A DNA stretch of 64,000 nt. Origin: Cladorhizidae sp. MBARI D1340-BT2 (lineage: Eukaryota > Porifera > Demospongiae > Poecilosclerida > Cladorhizidae). Below are positions 49,649 through 63,264 of this stretch, piece after piece. The stretch covers positions 868,001 through 932,000 of the forward strand of contig JAQNBH010000020.1 of NCBI GenBank assembly GCA_028752905.1, written 5' to 3'. The notes under the pieces are model-generated. The model was not told the DNA's origin. It ran no database searches and worked only from the letters and a program-made list of their open reading frames with translations. Position 1 is the stretch's first letter, and each line of letters opens with the position of its first letter. A program made the translations under genes and the position numbers.

Positions 49649-52600
49649 AAAATCTTGTTATTTTGCCGTAAAGCTCATAACTTTTCTACACTTTACCCCA
49701 AAAAGAAATTTTTTATATCACCAGATAGCCCTTCTAATTATCTGTCTTTTGTACGTGCCAAAATTTCGTGTACTCTAAGTATTAGCAAGTTATGGTGATT
49801 TGAAGTGGTAAGATTTGCGATCTTTCCTGGCGTTTTCCAGTTGCCAAAGCGGTGGCCTGCCAGTGAAAAACCACTACATTTATTGATAATCTGTTGACAT
49901 GTTGCAGATAAGGGCCTTCTCTATCAGTTGACAAAATCTGGGACTTTGGTCTTGTTAATTAGGGCAGTTATGAATTGTAATCTTACTTGATGCTAAACAT
50001 GTTAGCTTCGTAGATTATCCACACCACTGAATAGACTTGATGTATAGCTATTAAGATAGGACTCTCTAAGTGCTCTCTCTTGATACCAAACATCCATATA
50101 TTCTGCACACTTCACTGTAATGGACTTGCAAGATAGGTATCTCTCAGTGTTCTCTATCTTGAGCTAAACATGTTAGCTTCATAGATTCTCCACACTTCAC
50201 TGAATAGAGTTGATATATAGCTCTAAAGGTAGGCCTCTCTCTGTTCTCTCTCTTGATACCAAACATCCGTATATTCTGCATACATAGAATCACAAGATAG
50301 GTTTCTCTATGTGTTATCTATCTTGATGCTAAACAGGTTAGCTTCATAGATTCTCCACACTTCACTGTATAAACTTGATATATAGCTATTAAGATAGGTC
50401 TCTCCCTGTGCTCTCTGTTGATATCAAACATCCATAATATTCTGCACACTTCACTGTAATGGACTTGATATGATTCGAATGATAGGTTTCATTATGTGTT
50501 CTCTATCTTGATATTTGCCCTAATTTGGTCTATAATATGTTTCTCATTTTCCCCCCAAAAATCTTGCTTTTTTGCCGTAAAGCTCATAACTTTTCTACAC
50601 TTTACCCACAAAAGATATTTTTTATATCACCGAATAGCCCTTCTAATTATCTATCTTTTGTATGTGCCAAATTTTGAGTACTCTAAGTATTAGCAAGTTA
50701 TGGTGATTTGAAGTGGTAAGGTTTGCGATCTTTCCTGGCGTTTTCCAGTTGCCAAAGCGGTGGCCTGCCAGTGAAAAACCACTACATTTATTGATAATCT
50801 GTTGACATGTTGCAGATAAGGGCCTTCTCTATCAGTTGACAAAATCTGGGACTTTGGTCTTGTTAATTAGGGCAGTTATGAATTGTACTCTTACTTGATG
50901 CTAAACATGTTAGCTTCGTAGATTATCCACACTTCACTGAATAGACTTGATGTATAGCTATTAAGATAGGACTCTCTAAGTGCTCTCTCTTGATACCAAA
51001 CATCCATATATTCTGCACACTTCACTGTAATGGACTTGCAAGATAGGTATCTCTCAGTGTTCTCTATCTTGAGCTAAACATGTTAGCTTCATAGATTCTC
51101 CACACTTCACTGAATAGACTTGATATATAGCTCTAAAGGTAGGCCTCTCTCTGTTCTCTCTCTTGATACCAAACATCCGTATATTCTGCATACATAGAAT
51201 CACAAGATAGGTTTCTCTATGTGTTCTCTATCTTGATGCTAAACAGGTTAGCTTCATAGATTCTCCACACTTCACTGTATAAACTTGATATATAGCTATT
51301 AAGATAGGTCTCTCCCTGTGCTCTCTGTTGATATCAAACATCCATAATATTCTGCATACTTCACTGTAATGGACTTGATATGATTCGAATGATAGGTTTC
51401 ATTATGTGTTCTCTATCTTGATATTTGCCCTAATTTGGTCTGTATGTTTCTCATTTTCCCCCCAAAAATCTTGTTATTTTGCCGTAAATCTCATAACTTA
51501 TCTACACTTTATCCAAAAAAGATAATTTTTATATCACCGGATAGCCCTTCTAATTATCTGTCTTTTTTACGTGCCAAAATTTTGAGTACCCTAAGCATTA
51601 GCAAGTTATGGTGATTTGAAGTGGTAAGATTTGCGATCTTTCCTGGCGTTTTCCAGTTGCCAAAGCGGTGGCCTGCCAGTGAAAAACCACTACATTTATT
51701 GATAATCTGTTGACATGTTGCAGATAAGGGCCTTCTCTATCAGTTGACAAAATCTGGGACTTTGGTCTTGTTAATTAGGGCAGTTATGAATTGTACTCTT
51801 ACTTGATGCTAAACATGTTAGCTTCGTAGATTATCCACACTTCACTGAATAGACTTGATGTATAGCTATTAAGATAGGACTCTCTAAGTGCTCTCTCTTG
51901 ATACCAAACATCCATATATTCTGCACACTTCACTGTAATGGACTTGCAAGATAGGTATCTCTCAGTGTTCTCTATCTTGAGCTAAACATGTTAGCTTCAT
52001 AGATTCTCCACACTTCACTGAATAGACTTGATATATAGCTCTAAAGGTAGGCCTCTCTCTGTTCTCTCTCTTGATACCAAACATCCGTATATTCTGCATA
52101 CATAGAATCACAAGATAGGTTTCTCTATGTGTTCTCTATCTTGATGCTAAACAGGTTAGCTTCATAGATTCTCCACACTTCACTGTATAAACTTGATATA
52201 TAGCTATTAAGATAGGTCTCTCCCTGTGCTCTCTGTTGATATCAAACATCCATAATATTCTGCATACTTCACTGTAATGGACTTGATATGATTCGAATGA
52301 TAGGTTTCATTATGTGTTCTCTATCTTGATATTTGCCCTAATTTGGTCTATATGTTTCTCATTTTTCCCCAAAAAATCTTGTTATTTTGCCGTAAAGCTC
52401 ATAACTTTTCTACACTTTACCCCAAAAATATAATCTTTATATCACCGGATAGCCCTTCTAATTATCTGTCTTTTATACGTGCCAAAATTTTGAGTACTCT
52501 AAGTATTAGCAAGTTATGGTGATTTGAAGTGGTAAGGTTTGCGATCTTTCCTGGCGTTTTCCAGTTGCCAAAGCGGTGGCCTGCCAGTGAAAAACCACTA

Positions 52601-54187
52601 CATTTATTGATAATCTGTTGACATGTTGCAGATAAGGGCCTTCTCTATCAGTTGACAAAATCTGGGACTTTGGTCTTGTTAATTAGGGCAGTTATGAATT
52701 GTACTCTTACTTGATGCTAAACATGTTAGCTTCGTAGATTATCCACACTTCACTGAATAGACTTGATGTATAGCTATTAAGATAGGACTCTCTAAGTGCT
52801 CTCTCTTGATACCAAACATCCATATATTCTGCACACTTCACTGTAATGGACTTGCAAGATAGGTATCTCTCAGTGTTCTCTATCTTGAGCTAAACATGTT
52901 AGCTTCATAGATTCTCCACACTTCACTGAATAGAGTTGATATATAGCTCTAAAGGTAGGCCTCTCTCTGTTCTCTCTCTTGATACCAAACATCCGTATAT
53001 TCTGCATACATAGAATCACAAGATAGATTTCTCTATGTGTTCTCTATCTTGATGCTAAACAGGTTAGCTTCATAGATTCTCCACACTTCACTGTATAAAC
53101 TTGATATATAGCTATTAAGATAGGTCTCTCCCTGTGCTCTCTGTTGATATCAAACATCCATAATATTCTGCACACTTCACTGTAATGGACTTGATATGAT
53201 TCGAATGATAGGTTTCATTATGTGTTCTCTATCTTGATATTTGCCCTAATTTGGTCTATAATATGTTTCTCATTTTCCCCCCAAAAATCTTGCTTTTTTG
53301 CCGTAAAGCTCATAACTTTTCTACACTTTATCCAAAAAAGATAATTTTTATATCACCGAATAGCCCTTCTAATTATCTGTCTTTGTACGTGCCAAAATTT
53401 TGTGTACTCTAAGTATTAGCAAGTTATGGTGATTTGAAGTGGTAAGGTTTACGATCTTTCCTGGCGTTTTCCAGTTGCCAAAGCGGTGGCCTGCCAGTGA
53501 AAAACCACTACATTTATTGATAATCTGTTGACATGTTGCAGATAAGAACCTTCTCTATCAGTTGACAAAATCTGGCACTTTGGTCTTGTTAATTAGGGCA
53601 GTTATGAATTGTAATCTTACTTGATGCTAAACATGTTAGCTTCGTAGATTATCCACACCACTGAATAGACTTGATGTATAGCTATTAAGATAGGACTCTC
53701 TAAGTGCTCTCTCTTGATACCAAACATCCATATATTCTGCACACTTCACTGTAATGGACTTGCAAGATAGGTATCTCTCAGTGTTCTCTATCTTGAGCTA
53801 AACATGTTAGCTTCATAGATTCTCCACACTTCACTGAATAGAGTTGATATATAGCTCTAAAGGTAGGCCTCTCTCTGTTCTCTCTCTTGATACCAAACAT
53901 CCGTATATTCTGCATACATAGAATCACAAGATAGGTTTCTCTATGTGTTCTCTATCTTGATGCTAAACAGGTTAGCTTCATAGATTCTCCACACTTCACT
54001 GTATAAACTTGATATATAGCTATTAAGATAGGTCTCTCCCTGTGCTCTCTGTTGATATCAAACATCCATAATATTCTGCACACTTCACTGTAATGGACTT
54101 GATATGATTCGAATGATAGGTTTCATTATGTGTTCTCTATCTTGATATTTGCCCTAATTTGGTCTATATGTTTCTCATTTCCCCCCA
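49649..54187 (+). repeat. Higher-order repeat C-D-E-G-F, first copy
   Basis: Five units starting at 49649, 50558, 51465, 52373 and 53284. Every start has a counterpart exactly 9,076 bp downstream. The F unit carries private markers: a one-base deletion giving gtctttgtacg, then gtttacgatc and ataagaacc. All recur in the partner copy. Confidence 0.82.
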
Positions 54188-57100
54188 AAAATCTTGTTAT
54201 TTTGCCGTAAAGCTCATAACTTTTCTACACTTTACCCCAAAAAGAAATTTTTTATATCACCGGATAGCCCTTCTAATTATCTGTCTTTTGTACGTGCCAA
54301 AATTTCGTGTACTCTAAGTATTAGCAAGTTATGGTGATTTGAAGTGGTAAGGTTTGCGATCTTTCCTGGCGTTTTCCAGTTGCCAAAGCGGTGGCCTGCC
54401 AGTGAAAAACCACTACATTTATTGATAATCTGTTGACATGTTGCAGATAAGGGCCTTCTCTATCAGTTGACAAAATCTGGGACTTTGGTCTTGTTAATTA
54501 GGGCAGTTATGAATTGTAATCTTACTTGATGCTAAACATGTTAGCTTCGTAGATTATCCACACCACTGAATAGACTTGATGTATAGCTATTAAGATAGGA
54601 CTCTCTAAGTGCTCTCTCTTGATACCAAACATCCATATATTCTGCACACTTCACTGTAATGGACTTGCAAGATAGGTATCTCTCAGTGTTCTCTATCTTG
54701 AGCTAAACATGTTAGCTTCATAGATTCTCCACACTTCACTGAATAGAGTTGATATATAGCTCTAAAGGTAGGCCTCTCTCTGTTCTCTCTCTTGATACCA
54801 AACATCCGTATATTCTGCATACATAGAATCACAAGATAGGTTTCTCTATGTGTTCTCTATCTTGATGCTAAACAGGTTAGCTTCATAGATTCTCCACACT
54901 TCACTGTATAAACTTGATATATAGCTATTAAGATAGGTCTCTCCCTGTGCTCTCTGTTGATATCAAACATCCATAATATTCTGCACACTTCACTGTAATG
55001 GACTTGATATGATTCGAATGATAGGTTTCATTATGTGTTCTCTATCTTGATATTTGCCCTAATTTGGTCTATATGTTTCTCATTTCCCCCCAAAAATCTT
55101 GTTATTTTGCCGTAAAGCTCATAACTTTTCTACACTTTACCCCAAAAAGAAATTTTTTATATCACCGGATAGCCCTTCTAATTATCTGTCTTTTGTACGT
55201 GCCAAAATTTCGTGTACTCTAAGTATTAGCAAGTTATGGTGATTTGAAGTGGTAAGGTTTGCGATCTTTCCTGGCGTTTTCCAGTTGCCAAAGCGGTGGC
55301 CTGCCAGTGAAAAACCACTACATTTATTGATAATCTGTTGACATGTTGCAGATAAGGGCCTTCTCTATCAGTTGACAAAATCTGGGACTTTGGTCTTGTT
55401 AATTAGGGCAGTTATGAATTGTAATCTTACTTGATGCTAAACATGTTAGCTTCGTAGATTATCCACACCACTGAATAGACTTGATGTATAGCTATTAAGA
55501 TAGGACTCTCTAAGTGCTCTCTCTTGATACCAAACATCCATATATTCTGCACACTTCACTGTAATGGACTTGCAAGATAGGTATCTCTCAGTGTTCTCTA
55601 TCTTGAGCTAAACATGTTAGCTTCATAGATTCTCCACACTTCACTGAATAGAGTTGATATATAGCTCTAAAGGTAGGCCTCTCTCTGTTCTCTCTCTTGA
55701 TACCAAACATCCGTATATTCTGCATACATAGAATCACAAGATAGGTTTCTCTATGTGTTATCTATCTTGATGCTAAACAGGTTAGCTTCATAGATTCTCC
55801 ACACTTCACTGTATAAACTTGATATATAGCTATTAAGATAGGTCTCTCCCTGTGCTCTCTGTTGATATCAAACATCCATAATATTCTGCACACTTCACTG
55901 TAATGGACTTGATATGATTCGAATGATAGGTTTCATTATGTGTTCTCTATCTTGATATTTGCCCTAATTTGGTCTATAATATGTTTCTCATTTTCCCCCC
56001 AAAAATCTTGCTTTTTTGCCGTAAAGCTCATAACTTTTCTACACTTTACCCACAAAAGATATTTTTTATATCACCGAATAGCCCTTCTAATTATCTATCT
56101 TTTGTATGTGCCAAATTTTGAGTACTCTAAGTATTAGCAAGTTATGGTGATTTGAAGTGGTAAGGTTTGCGATCTTTCCTGGCGTTTTCCAGTTGCCAAA
56201 GCGGTGGCCTGCCAGTGAAAAACCACTACATTTATTGATAATCTGTTGACATGTTGCAGATAAGGGCCTTCTCTATCAGTTGACAAAATCTGGGACTTTG
56301 GTCTTGTTAATTAGGGCAGTTATGAATTGTACTCTTACTTGATGCTAAACATGTTAGCTTCGTAGATTATCCACACTTCACTGAATAGACTTGATGTATA
56401 GCTATTAAGATAGGACTCTCTAAGTGCTCTCTCTTGATACCAAACATCCATATATTCTGCACACTTCACTGTAATGGACTTGCAAGATAGGTATCTCTCA
56501 GTGTTCTCTATCTTGAGCTAAACATGTTAGCTTCATAGATTCTCCACACTTCACTGAATAGACTTGATATATAGCTCTAAAGGTAGGCCTCTCTCTGTTC
56601 TCTCTCTTGATACCAAACATCCGTATATTCTGCATACATAGAATCACAAGATAGGTTTCTCTATGTGTTCTCTATCTTGATGCTAAACAGGTTAGCTTCA
56701 TAGATTCTCCACACTTCACTGTATAAACTTGATATATAGCTATTAAGATAGGTCTCTCCCTGTGCTCTCTGTTGATATCAAACATCCATAATATTCTGCA
56801 TACTTCACTGTAATGGACTTGATATGATTCGAATGATAGGTTTCATTATGTGTTCTCTATCTTGATATTTGCCCTAATTTGGTCTGTATGTTTCTCATTT
56901 TTCCCCCAAAAATCTTGTTATTTTGCCGTAAAGCTCATAACTTATCTACACTTTATCCAAAAAAGATAATTTTTATATCACCGGATAGCCCTTCTAATTA
57001 TCTGTCTTTTTTACGTGCCAAAATTTTGAGTACCCTAAGCATTAGCAAGTTATGGTGATTTGAAGTGGTAAGGTTTGCGATCTTTCCTGGCGTTTTCCAG

Positions 57101-57819
57101 TTGCCAAAGCGGTGGCCTGCCAGTGAAAAACCACTACATTTATTGATAATCTGTTGACATGTTGCAGATAAGGGCCTTCTCTATCAGTTGACAAAATCTG
57201 GGACTTTGGTCTTGTTAATTAGGGCAGTTATGAATTGTACTCTTACTTGATGCTAAACATGTTAGCTTCGTAGATTATCCACACTTCACTGAATAGACTT
57301 GATGTATAGCTATTAAGATAGGACTCTCTAAGTGCTCTCTCTTGATACCAAACATCCATATATTCTGCACACTTCACTGTAATGGACTTGCAAGATAGGT
57401 ATCTCTCAGTGTTCTCTATCTTGAGCTAAACATGTTAGCTTCATAGATTCTCCACACTTCACTGAATAGAGTTGATATATAGCTCTAAAGGTAGGCCTCT
57501 CTCTGTTCTCTCTCTTGATACCAAACATCCGTATATTCTGCATACATAGAATCACAAGATAGATTTCTCTATGTGTTCTCTATCTTGATGCTAAACAGGT
57601 TAGCTTCATAGATTCTCCACACTTCACTGTATAAACTTGATATATAGCTATTAAGATAGGTCTCTCCCTGTGCTCTCTGTTGATATCAAACATCCATAAT
57701 ATTCTGCACACTTCACTGTAATGGACTTGATATGATTCGAATGATAGGTTTCATTATGTGTTCTCTATCTTGATATTTGCCCTAATTTGGTCTATAATAT
57801 GTTTCTCATTTTCCCCCCA
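53284..57819 (+). repeat. Five-unit block F-C-C-D-E, second copy
   Basis: Repeats the type order and spacing of 26345-30878, offset 26,938-26,939 bp (the offset includes the transposon). The last unit differs: here, at 56909, it is an E/G chimera, whereas the unit at 29971 is pure E followed by a separate G unit. It overlaps the ends of other blocks because the block boundaries are conventions. Confidence 0.72.
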
Positions 57820-58724
57820 AAAATCTTGCTTTTTTGCCGTAAAGCTCATAACTTTTCTACACTTTATCCAAAAAAGATAATTTTTATATCACCGAATAGC
57901 CCTTCTAATTATCTGTCTTTTGTACGTGCCAAAATTTTGTGTACTCTAAGTATTAGCAAGTTATGGTGAGTTGAAGTGGTAAGGTTTGCGATCTTTCCTG
58001 GCGTTTTCCAGTTGCCAAAGCGGTGGCCTGCCAGTGAAAAACCACTACATTTATTGATAATCTGTTGACATGTTGCAGATAAGGACCTTCTCTATCAGTT
58101 GACAAAATCTGGCACTTTGGTCTTGTTAATTAGGGCAGTTATGAATTGTAATCTTACTTGATGCTAAACATGTTAGCTTCGTAGATTATCCACACCACTG
58201 AATAGACTTGATGTATAGCTATTAAGATAGGACTCTCTAAGTGCTCTCTCTTGATACCAAACATCCATATATTCTGCACACTTCACTGTAATGGACTTGC
58301 AAGATAGGTATCTCTCAGTGTTCTCTATCTTGAGCTAAACATGTTAGCTTCATAGATTCTCCACACTTCACTGAATAGAGTTGATATATAGCTCTAAAGG
58401 TAGGCCTCTCTCTGTTCTCTCTCTTGATACCAAACATCCGTATATTCCGCATACATAGAATCACAAGATAGGTTTCTCTATGTGTTATCTATCTTGATGC
58501 TAAACAGGTTAGCTTCATAGATTCTCCACACTTCACTGTATAAACTTGATATATAGCTATTAAGATAGGTCTCTCCCTGTGCTCTCTGTTGATATCAAAC
58601 ATCCATAATATTCTGCACACTTCACTGTAATGGACTTGATATGATTCGAATGATAGGTTTCATTATGTGTTCTCTATCTTGATATTTGCCCTAATTTGGT
58701 CTATATGTTTCTCATTTCCCCCCA

Positions 58725-61700
58725 AAAATCTTGTTATTTTGCCGTAAAGCTCATAACTTTTCTACACTTTACCCCAAAAAGAAATTTTTTATATCACCGG
58801 ATAGCCCTTCTAATTATCTGTCTTTTGTACGTGCCAAAATTTCGTGTACTCTAAGTATTAGCAAGTTATGGTGATTTGAAGTGGTAAGGTTTGCGATCTT
58901 TCCTGGCATTTTCCAGTTGCCAAAGCGGTGGCCTGCCAGTGAAAAACCACTACATTTATTGATAATCTGTTGACATGTTGCAGATAAGGGCCTTCTCTAT
59001 CAGTTGACAAAATCTGGGACTTTGGTCTTGTTAATTAGGGCAGTTATGAATTGTAATCTTACTTGATGCTAAACATGTTAGCTTCGTAGATTATCCACAC
59101 CACTGAATAGACTTGATGTATAGCTATTAAGATAGGACTCTCTAAGTGCTCTCTCTTGATACCAAACATCCATATATTCTGCACACTTCACTGTAATGGA
59201 CTTGCAAGATAGGTATCTCTCAGTGTTCTCTATCTTGAGCTAAACATGTTAGCTTCATAGATTCTCCACACTTCACTGAATAGAGTTGATATATAGCTCT
59301 AAAGGTAGGCCTCTCTCTGTTCTCTCTCTTGATACCAAACATCCGTATATTCTGCATACATAGAATCACAAGATAGGTTTCTCTATGTGTTATCTATCTT
59401 GATGCTAAACAGGTTAGCTTCATAGATTCTCCACACTTCACTGTATAAACTTGATATATAGCTATTAAGATAGGTCTCTCCCTGTGCTCTCTGTTGATAT
59501 CAAACATCCATAATATTCTGCACACTTCACTGTAATGGACTTGATATGATTCGAATGATAGGTTTCATTATGTGTTCTCTATCTTGATATTTGCCCTAAT
59601 TTGGTCTATAATATGTTTCTCATTTTTTCCCCAAAAATCTTGCTTTTTTGCCGTAAAGCTCATAACTTTTCTACACTTTACCCACAAAAGATATTTTTTA
59701 TATCACCGAATAGCCCTTCTAATTATCTATCTTTTGTATGTGCCAAATTTTGAGTACTCTAAGTATTAGCAAGTTATGGTGATTTGAAGTGGTAAGGTTT
59801 GCGATCTTTCCTGGCGTTTTCCAGTTGCCAAAGCGGTGGCCTGCCAGTGAAAAACCACTACATTTATTGATAATCTGTTGACATGTTGCAGATAAGGGCC
59901 TTCTCTATCAGTTGACAAAATCTGGGACTTTGGTCTTGTTAATTAGGGCAGTTATGAATTGTACTCTTACTTGATGCTAAACATGTTAGCTTCGTAGATT
60001 ATCCACACTTCACTGAATAGACTTGATGTATAGCTATTAAGATAGGACTCTCTAAGTGCTCTCTCTTGATACCAAACATCCATATATTCTGCACACTTCA
60101 CTGTAATGGACTTGCAAGATAGGTATCTCTCAGTGTTCTCTATCTTGAGCTAAACATGTTAGCTTCATAGATTCTCCACACTTCACTGAATAGACTTGAT
60201 ATATAGCTCTAAAGGTAGGCCTCTCTCTGTTCTCTCTCTTGATACCAAACATCCGTATATTCTGCATACATAGAATCACAAGATAGGTTTCTCTATGTGT
60301 TCTCTATCTTGATGCTAAACAGGTTAGCTTCATAGATTCTCCACACTTCACTGTATAAACTTGATATATAGCTATTAAGATAGGTCTCTCCCTGTGCTCT
60401 CTGTTGATATCAAACATCCATAATATTCTGCATACTTCACTGTAATGGACTTGATATGATTCGAATGATAGGTTTCATTATGTGTTCTCTATCTTGATAT
60501 TTGCCCTAATTTGGTCTGTATGTTTCTCATTTTTCCCCCAAAAATCTTGTTATTTTGCCGTAAATCTCATAACTTATCTACACTTTATCCAAAAAAGATA
60601 ATTTTTATATCACCGGATAGCCCTTCTAATTATCTGTCTTTTTTACGTGCCAAAATTTTGAGTACCCTAAGCATTAGCAAGTTATGGTGATTTGAAGTGG
60701 TAAGATTTGCGATCTTTCCTGGCATTTTCCAGTTGCCAAAGCGGTGGCCTGCCAGTGAAAAACCACTACATTTATTGATAATCTGTTGACATGTTGCAGA
60801 TAAGGGCCTTCTCTATCAGTTGACAAAATCTGGGACTTTGGTCTTGTTAATTAGGGCAGTTATGAATTGTACTCTTACTTGATGCTAAACATGTTAGCTT
60901 CGTAGATTATCCACACTTCACTGAATAGACTTGATGTATAGCTATTAAGATAGGACTCTCTAAGTGCTCTCTCTTGATACCAAACATCCATATATTCTGC
61001 ACACTTCACTGTAATGGACTTGCAAGATAGGTATCTCTCAGTGTTCTCTATCTTGAGCTAAACATGTTAGCTTCATAGATTCTCCACACTTCACTGAATA
61101 GACTTGATATATAGCTCTAAAGGTAGGCCTCTCTCTGTTCTCTCTCTTGATACCAAACATCCGTATATTCTGCATACATAGAATCACAAGATAGGTTTCT
61201 CTATGTGTTCTCTATCTTGATGCTAAACAGGTTAGCTTCATAGATTCTCCACACTTCACTGTATAAACTTGATATATAGCTATTAAGATAGGTCTCTCCC
61301 TGTGCTCTCTGTTGATATCAAACATCCATAATATTCTGCATACTTCACTGTAATGGACTTGATATGATTCGAATGATAGGTTTCATTATGTGTTCTCTAT
61401 CTTGATATTTGCCCTAATTTGGTCTATATGTTTCTCATTTTTCCCCAAAAAATCTTGTTATTTTGCCGTAAAGCTCATAACTTTTCTACACTTTACCCCA
61501 AAAATATAATCTTTATATCACCGGATAGCCCTTCTAATTATCTGTCTTTTATACGTGCCAAAATTTTGAGTACTCTAAGTATTAGCAAGTTATGGTGATT
61601 TGAAGTGGTAAGGTTTGCGATCTTTCCTGGCGTTTTCCAGTTGCCAAAGCGGTGGCCTGCCAGTGAAAAACCACTACATTTATTGATAATCTGTTGACAT

Positions 61701-63264
61701 GTTGCAGATAAGGGCCTTCTCTATCAGTTGACAAAATCTGGGACTTTGGTCTTGTTAATTAGGGCAGTTATGAATTGTACTCTTACTTGATGCTAAACAT
61801 GTTAGCTTCGTAGATTATCCACACTTCACTGAATAGACTTGATGTATAGCTATTAAGATAGGACTCTCTAAGTGCTCTCTCTTGATACCAAACATCCATA
61901 TATTCTGCACACTTCACTGTAATGGACTTGCAAGATAGGTATCTCTCAGTGTTCTCTATCTTGAGCTAAACATGTTAGCTTCATAGATTCTCCACACTTC
62001 ACTGAATAGAGTTGATATATAGCTCTAAAGGTAGGCCTCTCTCTGTTCTCTCTCTTGATACCAAACTTCCGTATATTCTGCATACATAGAATCACAAGAT
62101 AGATTTCTCTATGTGTTCTCTATCTTGATGCTAAACAGGTTAGCTTCATAGATTCTCCACACTTCACTGTATAAACTTGATATATAGCTATTAAGATAGG
62201 TCTCTCCCTGTGCTCTCTGTTGATATCAAACATCCATAATATTCTGCACACTTCACTGTAATGGACTTGATATGATTCGAATGATAGGTTTCATTATGTG
62301 TTCTCTATCTTGATATTTGCCCTAATTTGGTCTATAATATGTTTCTCATTTTTCCCCCAAAAATCTTGCTTTTTTGCCGTAAAGCTCATAACTTTTCTAC
62401 ACTTTATCCAAAAAAGATAATTTTTATATCACCGAATAGCCCTTCTAATTATCTGTCTTTGTACGTGCCAAAATTTTGTGTACTCTAAGTATTAGCAAGT
62501 TATGGTGATTTGAAGTGGTAAGGTTTACGATCTTTCCTGGCGTTTTCCAGTTGCCAAAGCGGTGGCCTGCCAGTGAAAAACCACTACATTTATTGATAAT
62601 CTGTTGACATGTTGCAGATAAGAACCTTCTCTATCAGTTGACAAAATCTGGCACTTTGGTCTTGTTAATTAGGGCAGTTATGAATTGTAATCTTACTTGA
62701 TGCTAAACATGTTAGCTTCGTAGATTATCCACACCACTGAATAGACTTGATGTATAGCTATTAAGATAGGACTCTCTAAGTGCTCTCTCTTGATACCAAA
62801 CATCCATATATTCTGCACACTTCACTGTAATGGACTTGCAAGATAGGTATCTCTCAGTGTTCTCTATCTTGAGCTAAACATGTTAGCTTCATAGATTCTC
62901 CACACTTCACTGAATAGAGTTGATATATAGCTCTAAAGGTAGGCCTCTCTCTGTTCTCTCTCTTGATACCAAACATCCGTATATTCTGCATACATAGAAT
63001 CACAAGATAGGTTTCTCTATGTGTTCTCTATCTTGATGCTAAACAGGTTAGCTTCATAGATTCTCCACACTTCACTGTATAAACTTGATATATAGCTATT
63101 AAGATAGGTCTCTCCCTGTGCTCTCTGTTGATATCAAACATCCATAATATTCTGCACACTTCACTGTAATGGACTTGATTTGATTCGAATGATAGGTTTC
63201 ATTATGTGTTCTCTATCTTGATATTTGCCCTAATTTGGTCTATATGTTTCTCATTTCCCCCCCA
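58725..63264 (+). repeat. Higher-order repeat C-D-E-G-F, second copy
   Basis: Five units starting at 58725, 59634, 60541, 61449 and 62360, each 9,076 bp after its partner in 49649-54187. The copies share private markers but have small differences, for example tggcattttcc near 58905 and 60722, so they are recent but not identical copies. Confidence 0.82.
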
